This document shows, in pieces, positions 36,101-48,066 of a DNA stretch of 64,000 nucleotides; position 1 is the first letter of the stretch, and each line of letters starts with the position of its first letter. The position numbers and the translations under genes are program-made. The stretch lies in the NCBI GenBank assembly GCA_024349245.1, contig JALDNG010000091.1, positions 25,001-89,000 of the forward strand. Reading direction: 5' to 3'. The notes below the pieces were generated by a model. The model searched no databases. It saw nothing but the letters and a program-made list of their open reading frames with translations, and had not been told where the DNA came from. The stretch comes from Neodontobutis hainanensis. Lineage: Eukaryota; Chordata; Actinopteri; Gobiiformes; Odontobutidae.

Positions 36101-39100
36101 CTCCTTCACTGGCTCCTTCACTGGCTCCTTCACTGTCTCCTGTCTCCTCCACTGTCTCCTTCACTGTCTCCTGTCTCCTCCACTGTCTCCTTCACTGTCT
36201 CCTGTCTCCTTCACTGTCTCCTTCACTGTCTCCTGTCTCCTTCACTGTCTCCTGTTTCCTTCACTGTCTCCTTCACTGTCTCCTGTCTCCTTCACTGTCT
36301 CCTTCACTGTCTCCTGTCTCCTTCACTGTCTCCTTCACTGTCTCCTGTCTTCTCCACTGTCTCCTTCACTGTCTCCTGTCTCCTTCACTGGCTCCTTTAC
36401 TGGCTCCTGTTTCCTTCACTGTCTCCTGTCTCCTTCACTGGCTCCTTCACTGGCTCCTTCACTGTCTCCTGTCTCCTTCACTGTCTCCTTCACTGTCTCC
36501 TTCACTGTCTCCTGTCTCCTTCACTGTCTCCTTCATTGGCTCCTGTCTCCTTCACTGGCTCCTGTCTCCTTCACTGTCTCCTGTCTCCTCCACTGTCTCC
36601 TGTCTCCTGTCTCCTTCACTGTCTCCTTCACTGTCTCCTGTCTCCTTCACTGTCTCCTTCACTGTCTCCTTCACTGTCTCCTGTCTCCTTCACTGTCTCC
36701 TTCACTGTCTCCTGTCTCCTTCACTGTCTCCTTCACTGTCTCCTTCACTGTCTCCTGTCTCCTTCACTGTCTCCTTCACTGTCTCCTGTCTCCTTCACTG
36801 TCTCCTTCACTGTCTCCTGTCTCCTTCACTGTGTCCTGTCTCCTTCACTGGCTCCTGTCTCCTTCACTGTCTCCTGTCTCCTTCACTGTCTCCTTCACTG
36901 GCTCCTGTCTCCTTCACTGGCTCCTGTCTCCTTCACTGTCTCCTTCACTGTCTCCTTCACTGTCTCCTGTCTCCTCCACTGTCTCCTTCACTGTCTCCTG
37001 TCTCCTTCACTGGCTCCTTTACTGGCTCCTGTCTCCTTCACTGTCTCCTGTCTCCTTCACTGGCTCCTTCACTGTCTCCTGTCTCCTCCACTGTCTCCTT
37101 CACTGTCTCCTCCACTGTCTCCTTCACTGTCTCCTGTCTCCTTCACTCTCTCCTTCACAGTCTCCTTCACTGTCTCCTGTCTCCTTCACTGTCTCCTTCA
37201 CTGTCTCCTGTCTCCTTCACTGTCGCATTCACTGTCTCCTGTCTCCTTCACTGTCTCCTTCACTGTCTCCTTCACTGTCTCCTGTCTCCTTCACTGTCGC
37301 CTTCACTGTCTCCTGTCTCCTTCACTGTCTCCTGTCTCCTTCACTGTCTCCTTCATTGGCTCCTGTCTCCTTCACTGTCTCCTTCACTGGCTCCTGTCTC
37401 CTTCACTGTCTCCTGTCTCCTCCACTGTCTCCTTCACTGGCTCCTTCACTGTCTCCTGTCTCCTTCACTGGCTCCTGTCTCCTCCACTGGCTCCTTCACT
37501 GGCTCCTTCACTGTCTCCTGTCTCCTTTACTGTCTCCTGTCTCCTTCACTGGCTCCTTCACTGTCTCCTGTCTCCTTCACTGTCTCCTGTCTCCTTCACT
37601 GGCTCCTTCACTGTCTCCTGTCTCCTCCACTGTCTCCTTCACTGGCTCCTTCACTGTCTCCTGTCTCCTCCACTGGCTCCTTCACTGGCTCCTTCACTGT
37701 CTCCTGTCTCCTTTACTGTCTCCTGTCTCCTTCACTGGCTCCTTCACTGTCTCCTGTCTCCTTCACTGTCTCCTGTCTCCTTCACTGGCTCCTTCACTGT
37801 CTCCTGTCTCCTTCACTGGCTCCTTCACTGGCTCCTGTCTCCTTCACTGGCTCCTTCACTGGCTCCTGTCTCCTTCACTGGCTCCTTCACTGTCTCCTGT
37901 CTCCTTTACTGTCTCCTGTCTCCTTCACTGGCTCCTGTCTCCTTCACTGGCTCCTTCACTGGCTCCTGTCTCCTTCACTGGCTCCTTCACTGGCTCCTGT
38001 CTCCTTCACTGGCTCCTTCACTGGCTCCTGTCTCCTTCACTGGCTCCTTCACTGTCTCCTGTCTCCTTCACTGGCTCCTTCACTGGGTCCTGTCTCCTTC
38101 ACTGGCTCCTTCACTGGCTCCTGTCTCCTTCACTGGCTCCTTTACTGTCTCCTGTCTCCTTTACTGTCTCCTGTCTCCTTCACTGTCTCCTGTCTCCTTC
38201 ACTGGCTCCTGTCTCCTTCACTGGCTCCTTCACTGGCTCCTGTCTCCTTCACTGGCTCCTTCACTGTCTCCTGTCTCCTTTACTGTCTCCTGTCTCCTTC
38301 ACTGTCTCCTGTCTCCTTCACTGGCTCCTGTCTCCTTCACTGGCTCCTTCACTGGCTCCTGTCTCCTTCACTGTCGCATTCACTGTCTCCTGTCTCCTTC
38401 ACTGTCTCCTTCACTGTCTCCTTCACTGTCTCCTGTCTCCTTCACTGTCGCCTTCACTGTCTCCTGTCTCCTTCACTGTCTCCTGTCTCCTTCACTGTCT
38501 CCTTCATTGGCTCCTGTCTCCTTCACTGTCTCCTTCACTGGCTCCTGTCTCCTTCACTGTCTCCTGTCTCCTCCACTGTCTCCTTCACTGGCTCCTTCAC
38601 TGTCTCCTGTCTCCTTCACTGGCTCCTGTCTCCTCCACTGGCTCCTTCACTGGCTCCTTCACTGTCTCCTGTCTCCTTTACTGTCTCCTGTCTCCTTCAC
38701 TGGCTCCTTCACTGTCTCCTGTCTCCTTCACTGTCTCCTGTCTCCTTCACTGGCTCCTTCACTGTCTCCTGTCTCCTCCACTGTCTCCTTCACTGGCTCC
38801 TTCACTGTCTCCTGTCTCCTCCACTGGCTCCTTCACTGGCTCCTTCACTGTCTCCTGTCTCCTTTACTGTCTCCTGTCTCCTTCACTGGCTCCTTCACTG
38901 TCTCCTGTCTCCTTCACTGTCTCCTGTCTCCTTCACTGGCTCCTTCACTGTCTCCTGTCTCCTTCACTGGCTCCTTCACTGGCTCCTGTCTCCTTCACTG
39001 GCTCCTTCACTGGCTCCTGTCTCCTTCACTGGCTCCTTCACTGTCTCCTGTCTCCTTTACTGTCTCCTGTCTCCTTCACTGGCTCCTGTCTCCTTCACTG

Positions 39101-39523
39101 GCTCCTTCACTGGCTCCTGTCTCCTTCACTGGCTCCTTCACTGGCTCCTGTCTCCTTCACTGGCTCCTTCACTGGCTCCTGTCTCCTTCACTGGCTCCTT
39201 CACTGTCTCCTGTCTCCTTCACTGGCTCCTTCACTGGGTCCTGTCTCCTTCACTGGCTCCTTCACTGGCTCCTGTCTCCTTCACTGGCTCCTTTACTGTC
39301 TCCTGTCTCCTTTACTGTCTCCTGTCTCCTTCACTGTCTCCTGTCTCCTTCACTGGCTCCTGTCTCCTTCACTGGCTCCTTCACTGGCTCCTGTCTCCTT
39401 CACTGGCTCCTTCACTGTCTCCTGTCTCCTTTACTGTCTCCTGTCTCCTTCACTGTCTCCTGTCTCCTTCACTGGCTCCTGTCTCCTTCACTGGCTCCTT
39501 CACTGGCTCCTGTCTCCTTCCTG
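33168..39523. repeat. 6.4-kb 12/7-bp satellite (TCCTTCACTGTC / TCCTGTC)
   Basis: Two units, TCCTTCACTGTC (12 bp, with TGGC, TTAC, CCAC and TCGC variants) and TCCTGTC (7 bp), alternate in irregular order. Neither contains a stop in any + frame, so all three + frames are open for over 1,800 codons. The last 2.3 kb is a direct tandem duplication of 1,151 bp: rare GTCGCATTC and GTCGCCTTC markers at 37222 and 37296 recur at 38373 and 38447, and the second copy ends at the array boundary. Earlier, partial duplications appear near 34.5-36.5 kb. Confidence 0.96.
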
Positions 39524-41437
39524 ATGGAACTATATTTCTAATGTCTTGTGAAAAGGTAGAGTGAGTTTTGTTGTGGTGGCTGATGTTTGTAGTGGTTTTG
39601 AAGTCTTGCTCGTGTTGATCGTTTTGTTTTTGTCCTGTAAAGTCTTTCTTGTGAATGGATGAAAGAAGCAGAGCCATAGCTCTTTGGTAATTGTTCAGAC
39701 GTGAGCTCGTCCACATTAGAGCGACTCGTTAACAGACTGAGAGTGGATCTGTCCTCGTCCACACTAACGGTAATGTTTCTGCAGCTGCTGCGGCGTCTCT
39801 CTCAGCTTCAGTTTGACTTTCTCTGATGTGTTTAATGTGAAAATGATGTTTAGGTTTGTCTCTGTTTGAGTTTTGAGGCGACTGACGACGGAGACCTTCA
39901 GACTGGTTCAACTGGGACTAAACACAGACACAAACGGATTTAGGAGCTCATTTAGAGCCGCTGGACGTGAACAGAATCATTAACTCGTGTGCAGTTTTCT
40001 TTTTCTGTTTCCTCTGGAAAGGAAATGACCACCGCACTCGTGTAAAACCTCCAAAATAAAGCAACTCCATAGATTTTCAAAATCTGTTTATAATAAAATC
40101 TACTTATTTTCTCTTCAGACTTGAGTAAAACTCTGGGTTTCTCTCGTTACCGTCATTCGGTCGTGTTTAGTCTTTTTTATTGAAATCCGGGACTGAACCA
40201 GGAATAAACCCAAGTCAAAACCAGGATTAAAACTCTGCCTAAACCAAGACAATACCAAGGATCAACTAGTTCAAAGTTCAACAACAGCTTCAGAAAGTAG
40301 GATCAGTGTTTAGAGTTCTCTAAAGCAGGCGCCTGACTGATCCTGGTTTCTGAAATCAGGATCTGGTGTTTACAACACGAAGACAAATACGAGGGACTTA
40401 AGTAAATGCACTCAATATTAGGGTCCCCATTTCCTTCCTCCATTTGCTCTGCTTCATGTGTGTGAGTCTCTGTCATTTCCTGTATTCGCTCCAAACTTTT
40501 TCACAAATGAACCGGACCTTGGGTCGGTTTGGTCCGGGCCGAGGCCAAAGAGCAGCTGTTTGGGAAAGTCCTAAAGTCCGGACCTGAGAAGAGTGTTCTG
40601 TTGGACACGTCCGGGTGGTGCTGGGAGCAGAGTAAATGTTAGCATTAGCCTCGGAGCGGTTAAGAATAGCACTTAGCAGCAGCTGACAGCGGCCGAGCAC
40701 AGATCACTGACAGGACACGCTCGGGTTTCGGCAGGATCTGGTTTCTCTGGAGTCTACGGTCTAGACTTCAACCACAGAATAAACAGCTCTGAAACAAAGA
40801 TCTGAGGTGGAGTTTATATAAAAGTCCACTTCTTCAGCACATGTACCATGCAAGAGACTCGACTGGTGATATTTGAGATAAGAAACTTTATTGGCCCAAA
40901 AAAGAAATGTATCTTTGACCCGAGTGCCTCAGTTCAGTTTAACAAACATTTAACAAAAAGGTAAATGAATAGAAGCACCCAAACCCAAAAAGTTTTACTG
41001 AAGTGTAAAATGTAAAGGGTTGTGAAGTTTGTTTTTTAAATGTGTTTTGTTTGCTCGATGAAAGTTCTGAAACGTTACATTCATTTCTATTTCTTTACCA
41101 AATGCTTTTAAAAAGTCAGTCTTTTCTCTGTTGTTTGGTGATGCGGCTAAAGAACACGAGACTAAAGTAGAAGACCTCTTTAGTTTCGGAGATGTTTGAG
41201 TCCAGATGTTCTACATGTTCTACAGTCAGTCTCAAAGTCTGACTAAAACCTTGACTTGACCTCTGTTGGAGCGTCACATTTGAGAGGGTTTTAAAGTCCT
41301 CGGGGCAGAGAGCACACTGGACGACCCGAAGACCACACAGACCAGCTGAAAACACTGAGACGGGGCCCCTTTCGAGGAATGTGTGGCATCTGCCTCAGGC
41401 CTGCGTCTGGAGTCGGGTTTTTACTGACGGGGGTTTT
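39524..41437. other. Unique region in intron 5
   Basis: About 1.9 kb without arrays. Short minus-strand frames (for example 39450-39716 and 40473-40700) show no recognisable domain. I see no gene here. Confidence 0.75.
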
Positions 41438-41930
41438 ACCGAGACTGAACCGAGGACTGAACCGAGGTCTGGGGCCGAGGTCTGGGGCCGAGGACTGAAC
41501 CGAAGTCTGAACCGAGGTCTGGGGCCGAGGACTGGGGCCGAGGACTGAACCGAGGTCTGGGGCCGAGGTCTGGGGCCGAGGTCTGGGGCCGAGGACTGAA
41601 CCGAGGTCTGGGGCCGAGGACTGAACCGAGGTCTGGGGCCGAGGACTGAACCGAGGTCTGGGGCCGAGGTCTGGGGCCGAGGACTGAACCGAGGTCTGGG
41701 GCCGAGGACTGAACCGAGGTCTGGGGCCGAGGACTGAACCGAGGTCTGGGGCCGAGGACTGAACCGAGGTCTGGGGCCGAGGTCTGGGGCCGAGGACTGA
41801 ACCGAGGTCTGGGGCCGAGGACTGAACCGAGGTCTGGGGCCGAGGACTGAACCGAGGTCTGGGGCCGAGGACTGGGGCCGAGGACTGACGAGGCAGGACG
41901 AGGCAGGACGAGGCAGGACGAGGCAGGACA
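41438..41930. repeat. 12/13-bp minisatellite, GC-rich
   Basis: Units GAGGTCTGGGGCC (13 bp) and GAGGACTGAACC (12 bp) alternate, followed by four copies of AGGCAGGACG (41890-41930). Confidence 0.94.
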
Positions 41931-42212
41931 GGTCTTTAGCCTGGCCTAGAGTTTCTGGAGGAAAGTCTTTTTTGATGGAAGTCCTGTTGGAGCTGAATGT
42001 GATCCGTGTCAAAAACCGGTGGAAGCATCAGTCACATGACCCCCCCACAGCAGACCATTGTCTCAGGGGTCAGAGGTCAGGTGTGGAGACGTATTCCCTC
42101 TGACATCACAGGTCAAAGGTCACTTCCTATGACACTGACAGACGTTCACTCTTCATTAACTGCTTCCTTCACTTTTTGAACTGCTTTTCTCTGAAAGATC
42201 CTCATGCACCAG

Positions 42213-43140
42213 ACTTCTGTTAGTGTTCTCCAGGAGAACATCCGCTTTAATGTCATTGTTTTTACTTCTGTTAGTGTTCTCCAGGAGAACATCCGCTTTA
42301 ATGTCATCGTTTCTACTTCTGTTAGTGTTCTCCAGGAGAACATCCGCTTTAATGTCATTGTTTTTACTTCTGTTAGTGTTCTCCAGGAGAACATCCGCTT
42401 TAATGTCATCGTTTCTACTTCTGTTAGTGTTCTCCAGGAGAACATCCGCTTTAATGTCATTGTTTTTACTTCTGTTAGTGTTCTCCAGGAGAACATCCGC
42501 TTTAATGTCATCGTTTCTACTTCTGTTAGTGTTCTCCAGGAGAACATCCGCTTTAATGTCATTGTTTTTACTTCTGTTAGTGTTCTCCAGGAGAACATCC
42601 GCTTTAATGTCATCATTTCTACTTCTGTTAGTGTTCTCCAGGAGAACATCCGCTTTAATGTCATTGTTTTTACTTCTGTTAGTGTTCTCCAGGAGAACAT
42701 CCGCTTTAATGTCATCGTTTTTACTTCTGTTAGTGTTCTCCAGGAGAACATCCGCTTTAATGTCATCGTTTCTACTTCTGTTAGTGTTCTCCAGGAGAAC
42801 ATCCGCTTTAATGTCATCGTTTCTACTTCTGTTAGTGTTCTCCAGGAGAACATCCGCTTTAATGTCATTGTTTTTACTTCTGTTAGTGTTCTCCAGGAGA
42901 ACATCCGCTTTAATGTCATCGTTTCTACTTCTGTTAGTGTTCTCCAGGAGAACATCCGCTTTAATGTCATCGTTTTTACTTCTGTTAGTGTTCTCCAGGA
43001 GAACATCCGCTTTAATGTCATCGTTTTTACTTCTGTTAGTGTTCTCCAGGAGAACATCCGCTTTAATGTCATCGTTTCTACTTCTGTTAGTGTTCTCCAG
43101 GAGAACATCCGCTTTAATGTCATTGTTTTTACTTCTGTTT
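42213..43140. repeat. 51-bp minisatellite with perfect internal palindrome
   Basis: About 18 copies of a 51-bp unit starting CTTCTGTTAG and containing GTTCTCCAGGAGAAC, a perfect 7-bp inverted repeat around one A. Left of about 42700, copies ending CATTGTTTTTA and CATCGTTTCTA alternate, so the effective period there is 102 bp. 51 is a multiple of 3, which gives 17-residue periodic open frames on both strands. Confidence 0.96.
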
Positions 43141-43145
43141 GTGTT

Positions 43146-45415
43146 CCTCCCTCCCTCCTTTCCTCCTTTCCTCCCTCCTTCCCTCCCTCCTTTCCTCCTT
43201 CCTTCCTTCCCTCCCTCCCTCCTTTCCTTCCCTCCTCCTCCTCCTCCTTTCCTTCCCTCCCTCCTCCCTCCTTTCCTCCCTCCTTCCCTCCCTCCCTCCT
43301 TCCCTCCTTTCCTCCTTCCTCCTCCTTTCCTCCTTCCCTCCCTCCCTCCTTCCTCCTCCCTCCTCCTCCCTCCTTCCTCGCTCCCTCCCTCCTCCTCCTT
43401 TCCTCCCTCCTTCCTCCTCCCTCCTTCCCTCCTTTCCTCCCGCCTTCCCTCCTTTCCTCCCTCCCTCCCTCCTTCCCTCGCTCCCTCGCTCCCTCCTTTC
43501 CTCCCTCCTTCCCTCCTTTCCTCCTTCCCTCCCTCCCTTTCCTCCTTCCCTCCCTCCTCCCTCCTTCCCTCCCTCCTCCTCCTCCTTCCTTCCTCGCTCC
43601 TCCTCCCTCCTTTCCTCCCTCCTTCCTCCTCCTCCCTCCTTCCCTCCTTTCCTCCCTCCTTCCCTCCTTTCCTCCCTCTCCTCCTCCTTCCTCGCTCCCT
43701 CCTTTCCTCCCTCCTCCTCCCTCGCTCCCTCCTCCCTCCTCCTCCCGCCTTCCCTCCCTCCCTCCTTCCCTCCTTTCCTCCTCCTCCTCCCTCCTTCCCT
43801 CGCTCCTCGCTCCCTCCTTTCCTCCTCCTCCTTCCCTCCCTCCCTCCTTCCCTCCTTTCCTCCTTCCCTCCCTCCTTCCCTCCTCCTTCCCTCCTTCCCT
43901 CCTCCCTCCTTCCCTCCTTTCCTCCTTCCTCCCTCCCTTCCCTCCTTCCTTCCCTCCTTCCCTCCCTCCCTTCCCTCCCTCCCTCCTTCCCTCCTTTCCT
44001 CCCTCCTTCCTCGCTCCCTCCTTTCCTCCTCTCCCTCCTCCTCCTCGCTCCCTCCTTCCCTCCTTTCCTCCCTCCCTCCCTCCTTCCTCGCTCCCTCCTT
44101 TCCTCCCTCCTTCCCTCCCTCCCTCCTTCCCTCCTTTCCTCCTTCCCTCCCTCCCTTCCCTCCTTCCCTCCCTCCTTCCCTCCTTCCTCCCTCCCTTCCC
44201 TCCTTCCCTCCCTCCTTCCCTCCTTCCCTCCCTCCCTTCCCTCCTCCCCTCCCTCTCCTCCTCCCCCTCCTTTCCTCCTCCTTCCCTTCTTTCCTCCTCC
44301 CTCCTCTCCTCCTCCCTCCCTCCTCCTCGCTCCTCCTCCTTCCCTCCTCCTCCTTTCCTTCCCTCCCTCCCTCCTCCTTTCCTCCCTCCTTTCCTTCCCT
44401 CCTCCTCCCTCCCTCCCTCCTTTCCTCCCTCCTTCCCTCCCTCCCTCCTTCCCTCCTTTCCTCCTTCCCTCCCTCCCTTCCCTCCTTCCCTCCTCCTCCT
44501 CCTTCCCTCCCTCCTCCCTCCTCCCTCCTCCTTCCTCGCTCCCTCCTCCCTCCTTTCCTCCCTCCTTCCCTCCCTCCTTCCCTCCTTTCCTCCCTCCTTC
44601 CTCCTTTCCTCCCTCCCTCCCTCCTTCCTCGCTCCCTCCTTTCCTCCTCCCTCCCTCCCTCCTCGCTCCCTCCCTCCCTCCTCCTCCCTCCTCCCTCCTT
44701 CCTCCTTTCCTCCCTCCTTCCTCCTCCTTCCTCGCTCCTCGCTCCCTCCTTTCCTCCTCCCTCCTCCTCCTCTCCTCCCTCCCTCCTTCCTCCCTCCTTC
44801 CTCCTTTCCTCCCTCCTCCTCCTTCCTCGCTCCTCGCTCCCTCCTTTCCTCCCTCCTTCCCTCCCTCCCTCCTTTCCATCCTTTCCTCCTTCCTCCCTCC
44901 CTTCCCTCCTTCCCTCCCTCCTTCCCTCCCTCCCTCCCTCCTTCCCTCCTTCCTCCCTCCCTCCTCCTCCTCCCTTCCCTCCTCCTCCTTCCCTCCTTCC
45001 TCCCTCCTTCCCTCCTCCCTCCCTCCTTCCCTCCTTCCCTCCCTCCTCCCTCCCTCCTTCCCTCCTTTCCTCCCTCCTTCCCTCCCTCCTTCCCTCGCTC
45101 CCTCGCTCCCTCCTTTCCTCCCTCCCTCCCTCCCTCGCTCCTCCCTCCTCCCTCCTTCCCTCCTTTCCTCCCTCCTTCCCTCCTTTCCTCCTCCTTCCCT
45201 CCTTTCCTCCCTCCCTCCTCCCTCCTTCCCTCGCTCCCTCGCTCCCTCCTTTCCTCCCTCCCTCCCTCCTCGCTCCCTCCCTCCCTCCCTCCTTCCCTCC
45301 TTTCCTCCCTCCTTCCCTCCTTTCCTCCCTCCCTCCCTCCTTCCCTCGCTCCCTCGCTCCCTCCTTTCCTCCCTCCTTCCTTCCCTCCCTCCCTCCCTCC
45401 CTCCCTCCCTCCTTC
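43146..45415. repeat. 2.3-kb polypyrimidine (CCTCCTT)n tract
   Basis: Almost pure C/T on the + strand, made of CCTCC, CTTCC and CTTTCCTCC words, broken only by scattered G (TCGCTC, CCCGCC) and one A (about 44877). Blocks such as CTTCCCTCGCTCCCTCGCTC recur. The strand bias could allow triplex DNA. Open frames in it are artefacts. Confidence 0.96.
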
Positions 45416-45601
45416 AGCGGTTCGTATGAAACCAGTTTCTTGAGATGCTAGAGTTTGCTGCAGTGTCCTACTTTAGTGTCTCCTCCTCTCGTCGGGTTTC
45501 ACTCAGACTCATTTTCTGACGACACTTTTTCTCACATTCGACCACATTATTGTGTTTATCCTCCATTTTTGTCAGAACAAGGATTTCAATAAATCAGGAC
45601 A

Positions 45602-45795
45602 GGTTCAGACTCGGTTCAGTCCTTGTTTAGTCCTGGTTCAGACCTGGTTCAGACCTGGTTTAGTCCTGGTTCAGTCCTTGTTTAGTCCTGGTTCAGACCT
45701 GGTTTAGTCCTGGTTCAGACCTGGTTCAGACCTGGTTTAGTCCTGGTTTAGTCCTGTTTCAGACCTGGTTCAGACCCGGTTCAGACCTGGTTTTT
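45602..45795. repeat. Short 11-bp minisatellite upstream of exon 6
   Basis: About 17 units of GTCCTGGTTCA, GACCTGGTTCA and GTCCTTGTTTA, the 11-bp family with a C for T change. Confidence 0.9.
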
Positions 45796-46245
45796 GTCAC
45801 AGATGGGGATGTGTGATGAAAGGATGAGAGGAAGTGGGTCAGAAGGAGAAGGGGGAGGAGTTAATGGTAATTATCCGAGTCTCATTAAAAACAGCCTTTA
45901 ATTAGAAACACACACACACTGGTCTGAACATCTCTGTGAGGACACTGTTCACTCACACTTAACTCTGAGGCAAGTGTTGAGTGTTAACACTCGTCTTCTG
46001 TCCTTGGTTTAATTCTAGTTTAATGCTTAAAAAAAGCATTGTTCTAATATAAATAAAATCATTAAGGGCTATAATGTTTAATTATTTTTGTTTAATCTGA
46101 TAAATATTTGACATTTCACACGAACCCTTGAGCGTTCAGTGAAGATGTGCCGTAATAATGTGTTTCTGGTCTTCTCGTGACACTCTAATTCAGCGTCAGA
46201 CCAGGTTTAGTGGGTTTCGTCTGATGTAATGCTGTGCTGTTTCAG
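45796..46245 (+). other. 3' end of intron 5
   Basis: Unique, AT-rich sequence ending in the acceptor TGTGCTGTTTCAG. One AGACCAGGTTTAG word at about 46198 resembles the 11-bp unit. Confidence 0.8.
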
Positions 46246-46383
46246 ATCCGTGTGGACGGCGTGTCGAACTCCCAGAATGCACTGCTGTATGAGACGGTGA
46301 ATGTGGTGGAGGGGAAGCCCATCCTCAGAGACATGGTGTTCAGCCCGGACCATCGCTTCATCTACCTGCTCAGCGACAAACAG
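46246..46383 (+). CDS. plxna: Plexin-A family receptor, coding exon 6 (end of Sema domain)
   Basis: 138 bp, 46 codons, residues 463-508. It reads I-R-V-D-G-V-S-N, A-L-L-Y-E-T-V-N-V-V-E, then GKPILRDMVFSPDHRFIYLL and S-D-K-Q, the conserved last blade of the plexin Sema propeller. Acceptor TTTCAG; donor CAG|GTGCGT, phase 0. Confidence 0.94.
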
Positions 46384-46436
46384 GTGCGTCAGAGTTCTGC
46401 CGCTGGTGGGGTCTAATATAGAACCGACAGAGGAAC

Positions 46437-47190
46437 CGACCGGCGCGAGAGAAACCGACTTACGTGAAAGAAACCGACTTACACGAGAGAAACCGACTTA
46501 CGCGAGAGAAACCGACTTACGCGAGAGAAACCGACTTACGCAAGAGAAACCGACTTACGTGAAAGAAACCGACTTACGCGAGAGAAACCGACTTACGTGA
46601 AAGAAACCGACTTACGCGAGAGAAACCGACTTACGCGAGAGAAACCGACTTACGTGAAAGAAACCGACTTACGCGAGAGAAACCGAATTACGCGAAAGAA
46701 ACCGACTTACGCGAGAGAAACCGACTTACGCGAGAGAAACCGACTTACGTGAAAGAAACCGACTTACGTGAAAGAAACCGACTTACGCGAAAGAAACCGA
46801 CTTACGCGAAAGAAACCGACTTACGCGAAAGAAACCGACTTACGCGAAAGAAACCGACCGACGTGAAAGAAAGCGACTTACGCGAGAGAAACCGACTTGC
46901 GCGAAAGAAACCGACTTAAGCGAGAGAAACCGAATTACGCGAAAGAAACCGACCGGCGCGAGAGAAACCGACTTACGCGAAAGAAACCGACTTACGCGAA
47001 AGAAACCGACTTACGCGAAAGAAACCGACCGACGTGAAAGAAAGCGACTTACGCGAGAGAAACCGACCTACGCGAAAGAAACCGACTTAAGCGAGAGAAA
47101 CCGAATTACGCGAAAGAAACCGACCGGCGCGAGAGAAACCGACCTGTGCGATAGAAACCGACTTACGCGTAAGAAACCGACCGACGCGGG
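46437..47190. repeat. 19-bp CpG-rich minisatellite
   Basis: About 39 copies of GAGAAACCGACTTACGCGA, with GTGAAA, GCGAAA, CGACCGACG and CGACCGGCG variants. It starts about 50 bp after the exon 6 donor. Each unit has two or three CpGs, far more than neighbouring sequence. Confidence 0.95.
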
Positions 47191-47727
47191 AGACAAGACA
47201 AGACAAGACATTTATTTTTTGTATAGCCCAATATCACAACAACAGCCGCCTCAAAGGGCTTAACAGACTGCACTAGACAACATCCCCTGTCCTTAGACCC
47301 TCCATCAGGGTGAGGAAAAACTCCAAAAAAACCCAGCCGGGAAAAAAGAGAAACCTCAGGGAGAACCACAGAAGGAGGGATCCACTCCCAGGGTGGACAG
47401 GCCGTGCAAGAATGTGTCCAGGACAGTTGAAAAAAAAATACATAAAAATACAAAACATATTCACAAAAAACATTTATGTTGACAGCGTCCAGTGTCCACT
47501 CTGTCTGTGTATGTAAGGTGGATGGGACCTCAGCCATTATCAAGGTAGATGAAAGATGAGCTGTGGGTCCTCACACTGGAGCAGAGTCAGGGGGGGGTGG
47601 GGCAGTACACATCAGCAGCAGATCAGAGGTTTGCGTCCACCCTAGGAGGAGGTAGAAAGGAGAAAAACAAAAGTGCTAAATACTACTGAAAATAGGCAGA
47701 TGTAATAATAATATGAGCGGTTGAGTG

Positions 47728-48052
47728 TGTACCTACAGCTACAACCAGTGTGAGTGTGAACCTACAGCTACAGACCAGTGTGAGTGTGTACCTACAGCTA
47801 CAGACCAGTGTGAGTGTGTACCTACAGCTACAGACCAGTGTGAGTGTGCACCTACAGCTACAGACCAGTGTGAGTGTGTACCTACAGCTACAGACCAGTG
47901 TGAGTGTGTACCTACAGCTACAGACCAGTGTGAGTGTGTACCTACAGCTACAGACCAGTGTGAGTGTGCACCTACAGCTACAGACCAGTGTGAGTGTGTA
48001 CCTACAGCTACAGACCAGTGTGAGTGTGGCCCTACAGCTACAACCAGTGTAA
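47728..48052. repeat. 30-bp minisatellite in the LINE 3' region
   Basis: About 11 copies of a 30-bp unit with CCTACAGCTACAGACCAG and TGAGTGTGTA, lying between the RT C-terminal remains and the LINE 3' end. It gives a 10-residue periodic open frame that I do not treat as a gene. Confidence 0.94.
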
Positions 48053-48066
48053 ACCTAACACTATGA

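Noticed and set aside
33094..39564. Three overlapping + strand open frames of about 1,800-2,150 codons
   Set aside because: They are an arithmetic result of a stop-free 12/7-bp satellite. All three frames are open together and give only the same few short peptides.
42156..45451. Long open frames on both strands across the 51-bp array and CT tract
   Set aside because: The 51-bp unit is a multiple of 3 and the CT tract lacks stops. The peptides are repeat translations (Pro/Ser/Leu or Glu/Gly/Arg runs).
46384..46600. Continuation of plexin exon 6 through the 19-bp array
   Set aside because: The donor CAG|GTGCGT at 46384 fits, exon 7 joins in phase, and the in-frame reading stops at 46414-46416.
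47725..48066. Cys-containing 10-residue repeat frame that looks like a small secreted protein
   Set aside because: It is the 30-bp minisatellite in the LINE 3' region; two frames are open and there is no signal peptide.
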